DNA from: JACJYC01 sp964558465
GTDB taxonomy: Bacteria; Bacteroidota; Bacteroidia; Chitinophagales; Saprospiraceae
Length of the DNA stretch: 40,599 bases
Direction: 5' to 3'
Assembly (NCBI GenBank): GCA_964558465.1
Contig: CAZLEF010000064.1
Location: 1 to 40,599 of the forward strand
A program made the position numbers and the translations under genes. Below, one piece after another: positions 1 through 9,005 of this stretch. Each line of letters starts with the position of its first letter. The stretch's first letter is position 1. The notes beneath the pieces are model-generated. The model was not told the DNA's origin and did no database searches. It was given only the letters and a program-made list of their open reading frames with translations.

Positions 1-2385
1 AGTGGTTACGGGGCCAGTTCTTTCAGCAACTGGCTCAACCCCACCGCGGCTTTTGCCGAAACCAGCCAGGCCAAGTTTGACATCTTTGTAGGCCGCTGCG
101 CCCACGAGATCATCCAGGTAAAGAGCATTATTTACCCCTGGGGCATCCGGGTGGTGCGCACCATTACGATGTTCCGGGTCGGCAGCGGATACGTTTACCG
201 TTTTGATTCCGGATGGCGGGCGGAAAGCGCCGGCAGGTTCGATTTCCGGTATTTTGTGAACCTGACGCCGGTCAACAAGGTGGAACAACCCTCTCCGTTC
301 GAAGTCCATCCGGGTATCGTCGAGGGTTTGTTTAACGTGCAAAACATCATCGAAACCGACGAGATCGCCATTGTGGAAGGGGATATGGTTTCGCCCAAAA
401 TGGTGGATGAAAACGGTCTTTATGTGGATAATCCGGCGCCGGGCGACGCCCTGCATTTTAAACTCCAACCCGTGTATTTTGACGCGGATATTGCAATCGA
501 AGGGCTGACAGCCGGTTTTAACACCAAAAAGATCGAGGGTGTCGACAAAAAAGTGGTCCCCTCCAAAAAGATCATCGGGTATGTACAGGTTCAGCCCCGC
601 GGCCTGCCGATCAACAAAGAGACGCTAAGGGGCCTGGTCATTGCCCAGGCAGGATCGATTGGCGGCCCCATCGACAGTGAGGTCGACCTGGCCGGCAGCG
701 CCCAGAAAATGCGGCTCAACCGGTTTGATTTCAACAATTCTTTTGGCGCCAACGGAACAGACATTACATTCGCTGTGGCCGGACGAGGCAGCGTCCTGTT
801 GCCAAAAGACGGTTCCTGGAGCATGGTCAAACACGACCGCGGTACCGGCGACGTCAGCCCGGTACCCGCCAACCTGAGCGTTCCGGTGGTCCGGCCGGGC
901 AAAATTGTGAAGGATGGCGATGGCGTTAAAGTGGATATCCCTATCGCCAATGTCCTGTTGCGCATTGCCAACCCAACGGAGTTGCTCCGCCAGCCGGTGG
1001 ATGACACCCTGAATTTCGGCTTTTTGCAAAGCACCGATACCCAAAAGGCGCTCTTTCTCACGCCATCCTTCGAACTGGGCAAAAAGAAACTGTTCAGCAA
1101 AACCCCGCCGTTGTTTGTGGACGCGTTCCGGATCGTCAACTCCAAATCGGTCTTCCCCAATATCGGCAATGCGGAAAACGACCTCGGCGACGCTATTTCC
1201 CTGATCAAGAACGGGACCGAATTTTTGCAAGGCGGGCTCCAGGATGTGGGTAAGGCCGTGTGGGAACTGATGGACGTGGACGACGTGGTGAACAATGTCA
1301 AGGAACAGGGGTATAAATTGTTGAACGAGGCCTTTGACTTGCCGGATACCGAGTTTGAACTGATCGACCTGGGCGACGGGAACTTCCGGATCTACATCGA
1401 ATACGTCGGCAAGGATGGGAACAACAATCCGATCAAAGGCGACCTCAATTTCAGCATCGATTCCGCTGCCAACCAACTGGCCGACACCTGGAAGAGCAAA
1501 ATGAGCAATATCGGCCTGGTAGTGGACCTGGCGGGTATCGACCGGCTGGTCACGATCCGGGGCAAATGGGATTCCAAAAAGGGATCGGAAGCGTCTTATC
1601 CCCAACCGGACCTCGAATTTGCGCCTGAATTGCAGCCCATCATCGATATCCTGGAGATCCTCCAGCAACTTCAGGGCGGCGATTACGCAGGCGCCATCGG
1701 CAACGGCCTGAAACTGGCCATGAGCAACAAGGCCGGCAGTTGGGAATACAAATTCGAGGCGTCAAAGGAAATTCCCGTCTTGCGGTTCCCGGTGCCGGAC
1801 GCGGTCTACAACGACCCGAACACCCCCTTCAAGCTGGAAGCGGGCATGAAGATCGGGGCGTACTTCAACGCCGCCGTCAAGGTAACCACCGACGCCAACG
1901 AACTGCTGCCCAGCGCCGGCGGTTTGCTGGGATTTTATGGCAGGCTGTCGGTGATGTGCGTGTCCATTTCGGCCGCGACCGTTTACGCGATCGGCCAGGT
2001 TAACCTGGACATTGCCGCCGATACCAAGATCGGGCCGTCTTTGCGCATGAAATTTGGTTTCGGCGCCCAGATCGTGGTCGGTTTGCCGGTAGCGGGCAAC
2101 GTCAGCGTGCTGTTCATGGTGGGTGTGGAGATCTTTGCCGCCTCCGGGATCATCGAGGTGTCGGCTTTCCTCTTGTTTGAGGGCCATGCCGAAATCCTGG
2201 GCGGTCTGGTATCCATCACCATCCGGATCGAAGCCAAAGGGACGGTTTCCAAAAAGGCGATCGGCGGCGGCAATTCCCGCACCGACATGGCTTGCCAGGT
2301 GACTTTTGGAATTGACATCAGCATTTTCCTGGTCATCAACATCAGTTTCAGCACCTCCTGGCAGGAACAGCGCCAGATTGCCTAA
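1..2385 (+). CDS. Large protein of unknown function, 5' end outside the window
   Basis: The reading frame is open from the first base of the window, so the gene starts upstream; 794 residues are visible and end in ...QEQRQIA. I do not recognise the family. The central part is mixed polar sequence. The last 200 residues (from about base 1790) are rich in Gly, Val, Ile and Phe in an alternating pattern with few charges, for example FGFGAQIVVGLPVAG and IDISIFLVINISF, which suggests stacked amphipathic or buried beta strands rather than membrane helices. The neighbour at 2404 follows after 18 bases on the same strand, so the two are probably cotranscribed and may form one complex. No catalytic motif was seen. 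An internal ATG at 169 would be a poor choice because the upstream frame is equally codon-like. Confidence 0.8.
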   Translation, partial: SGYGASSFSNWLNPTAAFAETSQAKFDIFVGRCAHEIIQVKSIIYPWGIRVVRTITMFRVGSGYVYRFDSGWRAESAGRFDFRYFVNLTPVNKVEQPSPFEVHPGIVEGLFNVQNIIETDEIAIVEGDMVSPKMVDENGLYVDNPAPGDALHFKLQPVYFDADIAIEGLTAGFNTKKIEGVDKKVVPSKKIIGYVQVQPRGLPINKETLRGLVIAQAGSIGGPIDSEVDLAGSAQKMRLNRFDFNNSFGANGTDITFAVAGRGSVLLPKDGSWSMVKHDRGTGDVSPVPANLSVPVVRPGKIVKDGDGVKVDIPIANVLLRIANPTELLRQPVDDTLNFGFLQSTDTQKALFLTPSFELGKKKLFSKTPPLFVDAFRIVNSKSVFPNIGNAENDLGDAISLIKNGTEFLQGGLQDVGKAVWELMDVDDVVNNVKEQGYKLLNEAFDLPDTEFELIDLGDGNFRIYIEYVGKDGNNNPIKGDLNFSIDSAANQLADTWKSKMSNIGLVVDLAGIDRLVTIRGKWDSKKGSEASYPQPDLEFAPELQPIIDILEILQQLQGGDYAGAIGNGLKLAMSNKAGSWEYKFEASKEIPVLRFPVPDAVYNDPNTPFKLEAGMKIGAYFNAAVKVTTDANELLPSAGGLLGFYGRLSVMCVSISAATVYAIGQVNLDIAADTKIGPSLRMKFGFGAQIVVGLPVAGNVSVLFMVGVEIFAASGIIEVSAFLLFEGHAEILGGLVSITIRIEAKGTVSKKAIGGGNSRTDMACQVTFGIDISIFLVINISFSTSWQEQRQIA

Positions 2386-2403
2386 CCTCAAAATTCAATT
2401 AAA

Positions 2404-5400
2404 ATGAATCCGAATCAACGTTTTTCCATACTGGCCTTCCCCCAATTTTTTGATGGGGCCAACCTGACCCTTCATATTGTTGTGTTGCCGCGGGACCACA
2501 ACCCGTTGTTGCCGGCCATCGAACCCAACCTGGCAGCCGGTCCGGCGCCGGCGTTTGCGGATGCCCAACTGGCGTTCACGGCCAATGTTTTTGACGGTTT
2601 GGGGGTCTTCCCCAACGAGGCGCCGCCTGTACCGGGATTGCCCCTGACAACCGCAGCGCCGGCGGATGCGAGATCGCTATTCGAGGCGCTGGCCAACCAC
2701 CTGGCCATTGTCAACAATACCGGCGTTCCCAATACCAACGTTAACCTGGATGCGATACCTGCGGAATACAAACCCGAGGCGGCTCGTCCGGCGGAAACAA
2801 CCGTACGCAAATACCTGCCCCGGTCGTACCGGAAAGCTTTCAACTTTACGTCGCCCCGCACCCCCAACGCAGTGACCGACGACAGCTATCACTGCGCCGT
2901 CAAGGATGCGCAATACGTTCCGGGTTTCCAACGCAGTTCCGACGTGGTGAGCTGGGGTAAAGTGTTTGCTTACCTCATGCGCCACCCCCTTATGGCCGAA
3001 CAGGCCGGCATGATCTACAAAACCAGTCTGGTCATCGACCCGGCCTGGTTTCCGAACGGGGGATGGCTGTTCATCGACCTGGCTGCGACCAGCGATTTTA
3101 AGGCCGAACAAACCGCCGATCCGACCTTTATCAAAAAATACGCGGCCCGGATACCTGCTTTGACGATGGGCGAACCCCGCCAGGTTTTTGCGCCCATTCT
3201 GTTCCCGGTCACGAATTTGCCGGTGGGAAATTACGACAAACTCTTCATCGAAACCGCCGAATATGACGACGGGTTCGCCAAAATCGTGCATTGCCGGCAG
3301 CCCGTACACCGCAACCTGCTGGAGGAAGAAAACGACGGCGCCCACCCCACCAAGGACGCCGGCATTCAACTGGGGTGGGACGACGAACAGATCCTCATCT
3401 GGTATATGCGCCAAATGATGATCGACCCCTCCGTCGGGCCCGCCGACCGCCTCGACGCTCCCCTGGGCGTATTTGGTTATCATATTGACGTGCGCGAAAA
3501 AACGGAACCGGAAAATCCCTGGGAATCGCTCAATTTTGTGCAGAGTAAACAGTTGCTGACCCTGTCAAAGGACCCCAATACGCCCGGAGATTTCATCCCG
3601 ATTGGCAATTTTTCGGGCGAATTGCCCTATCAGGTATATCCCATGCAAGTGGACGGGCGCAAACACCTCAACTACTGGCTGCCCATGTATTTCGCCAACT
3701 GGAGCGGCCACAGTATGGTATTGCCCGACCCGGATGCTCTGGCGATTTACCAGAATACCCATGTGGATGTGCTGGCCGATCCGGAAACCGACGTCGTGGA
3801 CGAAAACAACAACCCGGTCCTGGACAACAACGGCCATCCCGCACGGACCGGCACCGGCGTTCAACCGGGCGGGGTCAAAAACCAACTCAGCCAGCTATAC
3901 AACCCGGGGCCCATCAACACAGCGCTGCGGTATGGAAACAATTACGAGTTCAGGATCCGGATGCAGGACCTCAGCGGCGGCGCCCCGGCCCTGGCCGCCA
4001 ATCCGGTCAACGAAACCGCCTCGGATATCGTATCCTGCCGGTTCAAACGCTACCTGTCGCCCAACCAGCCGAGGATTCAGGAACTGGATCCGACCGGCGC
4101 CGACGACAATGCGCTGGTGAACAACGACAACCCGATCGAGATCGCAGCATTGAACATTCAGCGGCCTAAACTGGGCTACCCCGCCGTTGTGTATACCGGA
4201 AAATACGCCGATCCGGTCCAGCGTCTGATCAACCAATCCAACCAGGGTATCGATGTAGACCCGAATGACCACAGCGTAAACGCCCAACACAGAGTCGGCC
4301 TGGGTATCGCTGACCCGGATGTGGACCGCCTGGAGATCGTCGTGGAAATTGCCTCCCTGAAAATGGACAAACTGGACAGCGTGTCGGGCAAGGACGACTA
4401 TGTCCACCTCTATACCACTTACCGGGCCTTTCCGCCGGTCAACAATGATGATGATTATGAAGCGGTCCTGAATATCCCGGTGGAATACAAGGACGTCAGA
4501 GTGGTACACACCGGCCCGGAGACGGACCTGACGGATGATTTTAATCTGGAGGACGATATCGACAACCTGGCCAGGATCGTATTGCCTACCGGCAGGACCG
4601 TGCGGCTCACGGTCCGGGCCGTATGTGAAGAAAAAGCCGAAAACGAAAATTATTACGGGTTCATCGATCCAGCCGATAAACGGCTTGACAACCGTTTCGG
4701 GGAGGTATTTGAACTGATGGCCTACAAACCGTCGGAGGACGAGACCGGTTTGTTGATCCAGACGCCCGGCGTACCCAGGATACAGGGTATTTTTATGCAA
4801 CCGGATGTGGTGACGGCCATCGACGGCAAACTGACCACCTTCCTGCTCGGCAAACAGACCCTCCAGCAGCGCGCCAATATCAAACAACTGGCCGACCAGT
4901 TGAACATCGAAAGTACCGGCCTTACGCTGAACGCGCCCAAGGGACAACGGGTGATCTTCGGCTGTTCGAGCCGAATCCGGCATACCCTTGCGCCCGATCA
5001 TTCCTCCGTCACCTTCGCATCCAAAGGCGACCTGATCAACCATTGGCTTTGTTGCATCAGCCTCGAAATCGACCGCGACTGGATGTGGGACGCCCTCGAA
5101 AACCGGAGTTTTATCATCCGGCGCACCAAAAAATACACCCACGACCTTGCCGACGAATCAACCGATATCGTGATCGGCGATATCGAGCTGAAACGCACAG
5201 CGTCTTTTGAAGCGCTGCACAACCCGCAGCGGAATTCCACCCGTTTTATTTTCATCGACTCTGTAGAACCCAAAAAAGCCAAACCTGACGACTTGAACGA
5301 TCCTGAATTTCCGGACACCATCCAGGTGACCTATACCCTGGAGACCCGGTTCAAGGCGGACCACGGCGCACAACAGGACGCGGCGGAACCTTTGGCGCTG

Positions 5401-6672
5401 GAGCTTCCGATCACGACCCCGCCGGCGCAGGTACCCAAAATCGCTTCTGCCGGTATCGCGCAGTCGCCTTATGTGCGCAATGAAAAATATTCCGCCACCG
5501 AACCCAGAAGGCGGTATTTGTGGATCGAATTTGAAGAGCCGATCAAGGACCCGGAGGATACCTACTTCTGCCGGGTATTGGCTGTGGCCCCCGACCAGTT
5601 GATCAGCAACAACGATCCGGCTCTGCTGATTGCGCCGGAAGAACCCGATTTGCCGATCGATCCGGAGCCGATGCGGGTGGTCATGCAAGGCGCGACCAAC
5701 GACCTGGCCGGGTTGAGCGCCATGCAGCCCATGGAAAAAAGCGCCACCAGCGACCGGCATTATTTGTTGCCGCTGCCTCCGGGCCTGCACGCCAACGCCG
5801 ATGAAATGTTCGGATTTTTCACGTACGAATTCCGGGTAGGGCATTACAAACACGCAGAAAAGGACGAGATGGTCTGGACGACGGCCCAGGGCCGGTTTGG
5901 CCGAAGGTTGCGGGCCACGGGCATCCAGCATCCGGCCCCAACGCTGACCTGCATGCCCAACCGCGATGAGGATAAATTGTGGGTAACGGCGCCCTTCGCG
6001 GTAGCGGTGCACGACGGCAAAAACGTGACGGCCAAACCGCCGCGTACCCAGTTGTGGGCGCTGTTGTACGCCCAGGTCAAACAAGCCGACAACCTGGATT
6101 TCCGCAATATCCTGCTGGATGACCGGCAACTGGATTACCGCATCCAGATCGAACCCGACCGAAACGTCAATATTTTTGACAAATACACGGACAAGGAATT
6201 GCAGGTCTTGCAGAATTTTACCGTGAAAAATTTTGCACCGGAAATTGTCGCCAGTCCCAATTTCAAAAACGTGGTCAAATTGGTGGACTTTAAAAAGAAA
6301 AATAAAAACGCTACCAAATTCGGGACAGCCATCTGGACCAACAAGGAAGTTGCCCAACTGCTGGCCCTGTACGGTCTGCCGCCGGATCTGCCGCTGAGTG
6401 TGCTGGTGGTGGAGATCCTGCCGCAGATCACCAATATTTACGACCATGTTTCCGAACTGGAACAGCCCGTAAAAAACAGGGGAGTTGACAATTTGGTGCC
6501 GTTCGACCAGAAACAACAGTACCAGGCGTATGTAAAGGAAGCCGGTTTTATCAGGGCGCAACAGGCTGCTCAGAAGGGGCCGGGCCCGCTGAGCGACGAA
6601 CTGGGCCACCACCGGATCCTGCGCACCTCGCCGCTGACGGAGGTTCCGCCGGTTTGTTGTACGGATTGTTGA
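2404..6672 (+). CDS. Very large (1422 aa) protein of unknown function
   Basis: ATG at 2404 follows the previous stop by 18 bases. The protein has no signal peptide and no transmembrane helix that I can see. It is rich in Pro, Asp, Asn and Arg, with many short beta-like segments (for example VTYTLETRFKADHG), and ends with a cysteine pair plus one (PPVCCTDC). I do not recognise a domain. Size, lack of signal and pairing with the preceding unknown protein would fit a structural component of a large cytoplasmic or specially exported assembly; this is inference only. Codon use and GC content match the flanking core genes, so it is not an obvious recent import. Confidence 0.85.
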   Translation: MNPNQRFSILAFPQFFDGANLTLHIVVLPRDHNPLLPAIEPNLAAGPAPAFADAQLAFTANVFDGLGVFPNEAPPVPGLPLTTAAPADARSLFEALANHLAIVNNTGVPNTNVNLDAIPAEYKPEAARPAETTVRKYLPRSYRKAFNFTSPRTPNAVTDDSYHCAVKDAQYVPGFQRSSDVVSWGKVFAYLMRHPLMAEQAGMIYKTSLVIDPAWFPNGGWLFIDLAATSDFKAEQTADPTFIKKYAARIPALTMGEPRQVFAPILFPVTNLPVGNYDKLFIETAEYDDGFAKIVHCRQPVHRNLLEEENDGAHPTKDAGIQLGWDDEQILIWYMRQMMIDPSVGPADRLDAPLGVFGYHIDVREKTEPENPWESLNFVQSKQLLTLSKDPNTPGDFIPIGNFSGELPYQVYPMQVDGRKHLNYWLPMYFANWSGHSMVLPDPDALAIYQNTHVDVLADPETDVVDENNNPVLDNNGHPARTGTGVQPGGVKNQLSQLYNPGPINTALRYGNNYEFRIRMQDLSGGAPALAANPVNETASDIVSCRFKRYLSPNQPRIQELDPTGADDNALVNNDNPIEIAALNIQRPKLGYPAVVYTGKYADPVQRLINQSNQGIDVDPNDHSVNAQHRVGLGIADPDVDRLEIVVEIASLKMDKLDSVSGKDDYVHLYTTYRAFPPVNNDDDYEAVLNIPVEYKDVRVVHTGPETDLTDDFNLEDDIDNLARIVLPTGRTVRLTVRAVCEEKAENENYYGFIDPADKRLDNRFGEVFELMAYKPSEDETGLLIQTPGVPRIQGIFMQPDVVTAIDGKLTTFLLGKQTLQQRANIKQLADQLNIESTGLTLNAPKGQRVIFGCSSRIRHTLAPDHSSVTFASKGDLINHWLCCISLEIDRDWMWDALENRSFIIRRTKKYTHDLADESTDIVIGDIELKRTASFEALHNPQRNSTRFIFIDSVEPKKAKPDDLNDPEFPDTIQVTYTLETRFKADHGAQQDAAEPLALELPITTPPAQVPKIASAGIAQSPYVRNEKYSATEPRRRYLWIEFEEPIKDPEDTYFCRVLAVAPDQLISNNDPALLIAPEEPDLPIDPEPMRVVMQGATNDLAGLSAMQPMEKSATSDRHYLLPLPPGLHANADEMFGFFTYEFRVGHYKHAEKDEMVWTTAQGRFGRRLRATGIQHPAPTLTCMPNRDEDKLWVTAPFAVAVHDGKNVTAKPPRTQLWALLYAQVKQADNLDFRNILLDDRQLDYRIQIEPDRNVNIFDKYTDKELQVLQNFTVKNFAPEIVASPNFKNVVKLVDFKKKNKNATKFGTAIWTNKEVAQLLALYGLPPDLPLSVLVVEILPQITNIYDHVSELEQPVKNRGVDNLVPFDQKQQYQAYVKEAGFIRAQQAAQKGPGPLSDELGHHRILRTSPLTEVPPVCCTDC

Positions 6673-6692
6673 GGGTTTTTTAGTTTAATCTG

Positions 6693-6771
6693 GTTTATGG
6701 TTGTTCATTGTAGTTCATGGTGGTTCATTATTGTTGGCCGGCCGTTAACTACAATGAACCACAATGAACCC
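6693..6771. repeat. 10-nt tandem unit array in inverted arms (GTTYATNRTN)
   Basis: The left arm holds consecutive 10-nt units GTTTATGGTT, GTTCATTGTA, GTTCATGGTG and GTTCATTATT. After a GGCCGGCC centre (6737-6744) the right arm holds TACAATGAAC and CACAATGAAC, which are reverse complements of the same unit. It fills the spacer downstream of the 1422-aa gene and could act as a transcription terminator. The same unit type recurs at 13461 and 14491. Confidence 0.8.
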
Positions 6772-6877
6772 TTGATTCCCAATGTGTGTCAAGCCGCAAC
6801 TTTCAGTTGTCGCCGGAGTTTTGACCAGGTTGGTGCGCCTTTTTCAACCATTTTTATCCCCCGGTGTTGTAATTTTC

Positions 6878-7597
6878 ATGAAAAAACTAAACGAAATGAC
6901 CGCCCTCATCACCGGGGGCAGCAAAGGCATTGGCTACGGCATTGCAGCGAGTTTGTTGCAGGAAGGCGTAAACGTTGCCATCACCAGCCGTAATCAGGAA
7001 GCTGCGGATGCTGCGGTACGGGAACTGTCCGGGACAGGTTCCGGAAAGATCATCGGTATTGCCGCAGATACCCGCGATTTTGACGCCATGAAAAGCGCGG
7101 TGGCTCAAACCCTGAAGGCTTTAGGCCGCCTCGACGTGCTGGTCGCCAATGCAGGCGTCGGCCATTTCGCCGCGATTACGGAAATGACGGCGGAGCAGTG
7201 GCATGAAACCATCGACACCAATCTTACCGGCGTGTTTTACAGCCTCAAGGCGGCCCTCGACGCGCTTATCAAATCCCAGGGGTATTTCATCAGCATCGCC
7301 AGCCTGGCGGGTACCAATTTTTTTGCCACCGCTGCGGCGTACAACGCCAGCAAATTTGGTCTGGTGGGTTTCACCCAGGCGGTCATGCTCGACCTGCGGG
7401 ATGCCGGCGTCAAGTGCTCCACCATTATGCCGGGTTCTGTCGCTTCCCATTTCAACAACCACGAACCCAATGCCGGCGACGCCTGGAAGATCCAACCGGA
7501 AGACCTGGGGCAGATGGTAGTGGATTTGCTCCGGATGAACCCGCGGACCTTGCCGAGTAAAATTGAGGTAAGGCCGAGCCGGGTACCAAAAAAGTGA
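6878..7597 (+). CDS. Short-chain dehydrogenase/reductase (SDR), complete copy
   Basis: Classical SDR of 239 residues that would oxidise or reduce an alcohol/carbonyl substrate with NAD(P)H; the substrate is unknown. The cofactor motif GGSKGIG lies at residues 13-19, NAG at 91-93, and the catalytic Ser142, Tyr155 and Lys159 (YNASK) are all present. ATG 6878 (MKKLNEMTA) gives a normal SDR N-terminus; ATG 6896 is an alternative, and the upstream extension from 6782 is not SDR-like. Bases 6994-7597 are repeated almost exactly at 9006-9609. An opposite-strand HNH operon lies between the copies. The protein is complete and probably functional. Confidence 0.92.
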   Translation: MKKLNEMTALITGGSKGIGYGIAASLLQEGVNVAITSRNQEAADAAVRELSGTGSGKIIGIAADTRDFDAMKSAVAQTLKALGRLDVLVANAGVGHFAAITEMTAEQWHETIDTNLTGVFYSLKAALDALIKSQGYFISIASLAGTNFFATAAAYNASKFGLVGFTQAVMLDLRDAGVKCSTIMPGSVASHFNNHEPNAGDAWKIQPEDLGQMVVDLLRMNPRTLPSKIEVRPSRVPKK

Positions 7598-7621
7598 GTG
7601 GGGAGGCTAAAGGAAAAGGCA

Positions 7622-7654
7622 ACGTTTACAAAACTTTCAAAGTTTCGTAAACGT
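7622..7654. terminator. Long inverted repeat between convergent genes
   Basis: ACGTTTAC (7622-7629) pairs with GTAAACGT (7647-7654), and inside it AAACTTT pairs with AAAGTTT, leaving one A/C mismatch and a 1-nt centre. It lies after the SDR stop and covers the last codons and stop of the opposite-strand 92-aa gene, so it is placed to act as a bidirectional terminator. Confidence 0.6.
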
Positions 7655-7904
7655 GGCGCCTGTACCACCCCTGATCAGGGTTGCCGTGAAAATCTTCGTA
7701 AACCTGTCGGACAAAAGATAATAGCTCTGTCTGGATCACCTCCGGTTTTAAAGTGAAGGTGATTTTACCGTCAGATTCGGCAAAATCGTAGGTGTCGCTT
7801 GAATAATAATTTTCAATTTCCTTAAGTAATTGGCTTCGGGAGATTTTTGCGGGCAACTCGGTGGTTGCTTTGGCCACGAAGCCAATATGGAGAAAGGCGC
7901 CCAT
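7626..7904 (-). CDS. Small protein of unknown function in HNH island (92 aa)
   Basis: The protein starts MGAFLHIGFVAKATTELP and is an acidic/aromatic alpha-beta protein without signal or membrane segment. ATG at 7904-7902 is preceded by an AT-rich leader (about 7905-8030). It is the most distal of three minus-strand genes and is separated from the HNH gene by about 130 bases, so it may have its own promoter. I do not recognise it. Its position beside the HNH endonuclease suggests an accessory or immunity-type role, but nothing in the sequence proves this. Lower GC than the flanking SDR copies indicates separate ancestry. Confidence 0.7.
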   Translation of the reverse strand: MGAFLHIGFVAKATTELPAKISRSQLLKEIENYYSSDTYDFAESDGKITFTLKPEVIQTELLSFVRQVYEDFHGNPDQGWYRRHVYETLKVL

Positions 7905-8033
7905 GATTTTTTTGGTTTAAAACTGAGAGATGTCGAAAAGATATGTTTTTTTTAAAATAAAATTAAAAAAAACGTTTTAATTTTTCTTTATGGCTTATAA
8001 GGCTCATCTGGATTTCGAAGGAAGTTGGGCGGG

Positions 8034-8465
8034 TTATCCTGGCGGGTGGACCTGGATCAAACGCAATAAATTTCTTAAATTGACAAGGGCCTCCCGGTTT
8101 AACTTCAACGCCGAAACAGTTGCTCGCCCAGTTTGGGTTAACCCGATTATTTTGGAATAATCTTCCGACCATGCAAAATGGTTATCCCATTTATGTTTCC
8201 TCGGATGAAATAAAGATACCTTTTGACCGTCGAATGGATCAGGAGCCTCTGTTTTATTATATTTATATTGGTTGCACCCCCCACATGAATAGGCTAAATT
8301 TTCCGGGGCGGAATTGCCACCTTTGCTTATTGGATTAATATGCTCGATTACATAAGGTTGAATCGAATAGGCCTTTGGCGATTTGCAATATTCACAAAAC
8401 CAATTTGCCTGACTTCCAACCTGATTTCGGATTTTTGGTGATAAGCGCGCTCGTTTGCTAGACAT
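8034..8465 (-). CDS. HNH endonuclease
   Basis: A 143-residue HNH nuclease. Zinc ligands C24-x2-C27 and C61-x2-C64 bracket the beta-beta-alpha-metal core, with E41-H42-I-N-P and N56, followed by N65; this is the standard order of HNH motifs in stand-alone nucleases. ATG 8465 (MSSKRARLSPK) overlaps the stop of the upstream 135-aa gene by 8 bases (ATGTCTAG), which suggests translational coupling; a longer start at 8486 is possible but overlaps more. DNA cleavage is inferred from the family. The target is unknown: it could be a homing-type, restriction-type or defence nuclease. Confidence 0.9.
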   Translation of the reverse strand: MSSKRARLSPKIRNQVGSQANWFCEYCKSPKAYSIQPYVIEHINPISKGGNSAPENLAYSCGGCNQYKYNKTEAPDPFDGQKVSLFHPRKHKWDNHFAWSEDYSKIIGLTQTGRATVSALKLNREALVNLRNLLRLIQVHPPG

Positions 8466-8865
8466 CTTTTGGGAGGCTGATGCCAAGTTGGCGGATCAAT
8501 TCTTGTAGATTTGTTTTACGGAATTGTGCGAGGGCTATAAGATTTTTTAATTGTTCCACATTGATAGCTTCGATAAATTGAGTTAACTCCTCCAGTTCAT
8601 CTTTTTCATCTGAGTTTATTTCTTCGGATTGAATCTTTTGAAGCAATTGGTGTTGTCTTTTTAATTTTTCAAGGGGAATATTATTTGCTATTTTGTTCAA
8701 CAAATCCGTCTCTTTGCCTGAAAGGCTTTTTATTTTCCGGTTTGCCAGGATAATACTCACCTTGTCGGCGAATTGTTCCAAATCCGCCGTATCCAATTGG
8801 GCTATACCCGCAAGGATTTCCTCAACGCCTACTTTTATCCCCGATTTGATTTGAACACTGCCCAT
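8458..8865 (-). CDS. Small helical protein coupled to HNH endonuclease (135 aa)
   Basis: First gene of the minus-strand operon, read 8865 to 8458. The sequence is almost entirely amphipathic helix, rich in Leu, Lys, Glu and Gln (LEKLKRQHQLLQKIQSEE), with probable coiled-coil character and no signal peptide. Its end overlaps the HNH start by 8 bases. Upstream (8866-8905) is AT-rich, with a possible promoter on the minus strand. Function is unknown. A partner or regulator of the HNH enzyme is the simplest guess from the tight coupling. Confidence 0.8.
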   Translation of the reverse strand: MGSVQIKSGIKVGVEEILAGIAQLDTADLEQFADKVSIILANRKIKSLSGKETDLLNKIANNIPLEKLKRQHQLLQKIQSEEINSDEKDELEELTQFIEAINVEQLKNLIALAQFRKTNLQELIRQLGISLPKDV

Positions 8866-9005
8866 TTTAAGGTTAACTTGGTTTAAAAAAAAGGATAAAC
8901 AAAATTACTGAAACTTTTGATGAAATCCAAAACCAAAACGTTCGCCAGGGATAGATAAACTGCATTTTTGACTACCTTCGATTTCAAATCTGTTGCGCGG
9001 CAAGG

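Noticed and set aside
3895..5142. Long minus-strand frames across the 1422-aa gene (also 5158-6612 and 625-1668)
   Set aside because: They are mirror frames caused by GC-rich codon use; the plus-strand proteins are continuous and operon-like, and the minus-strand translations lack any coherent domain.
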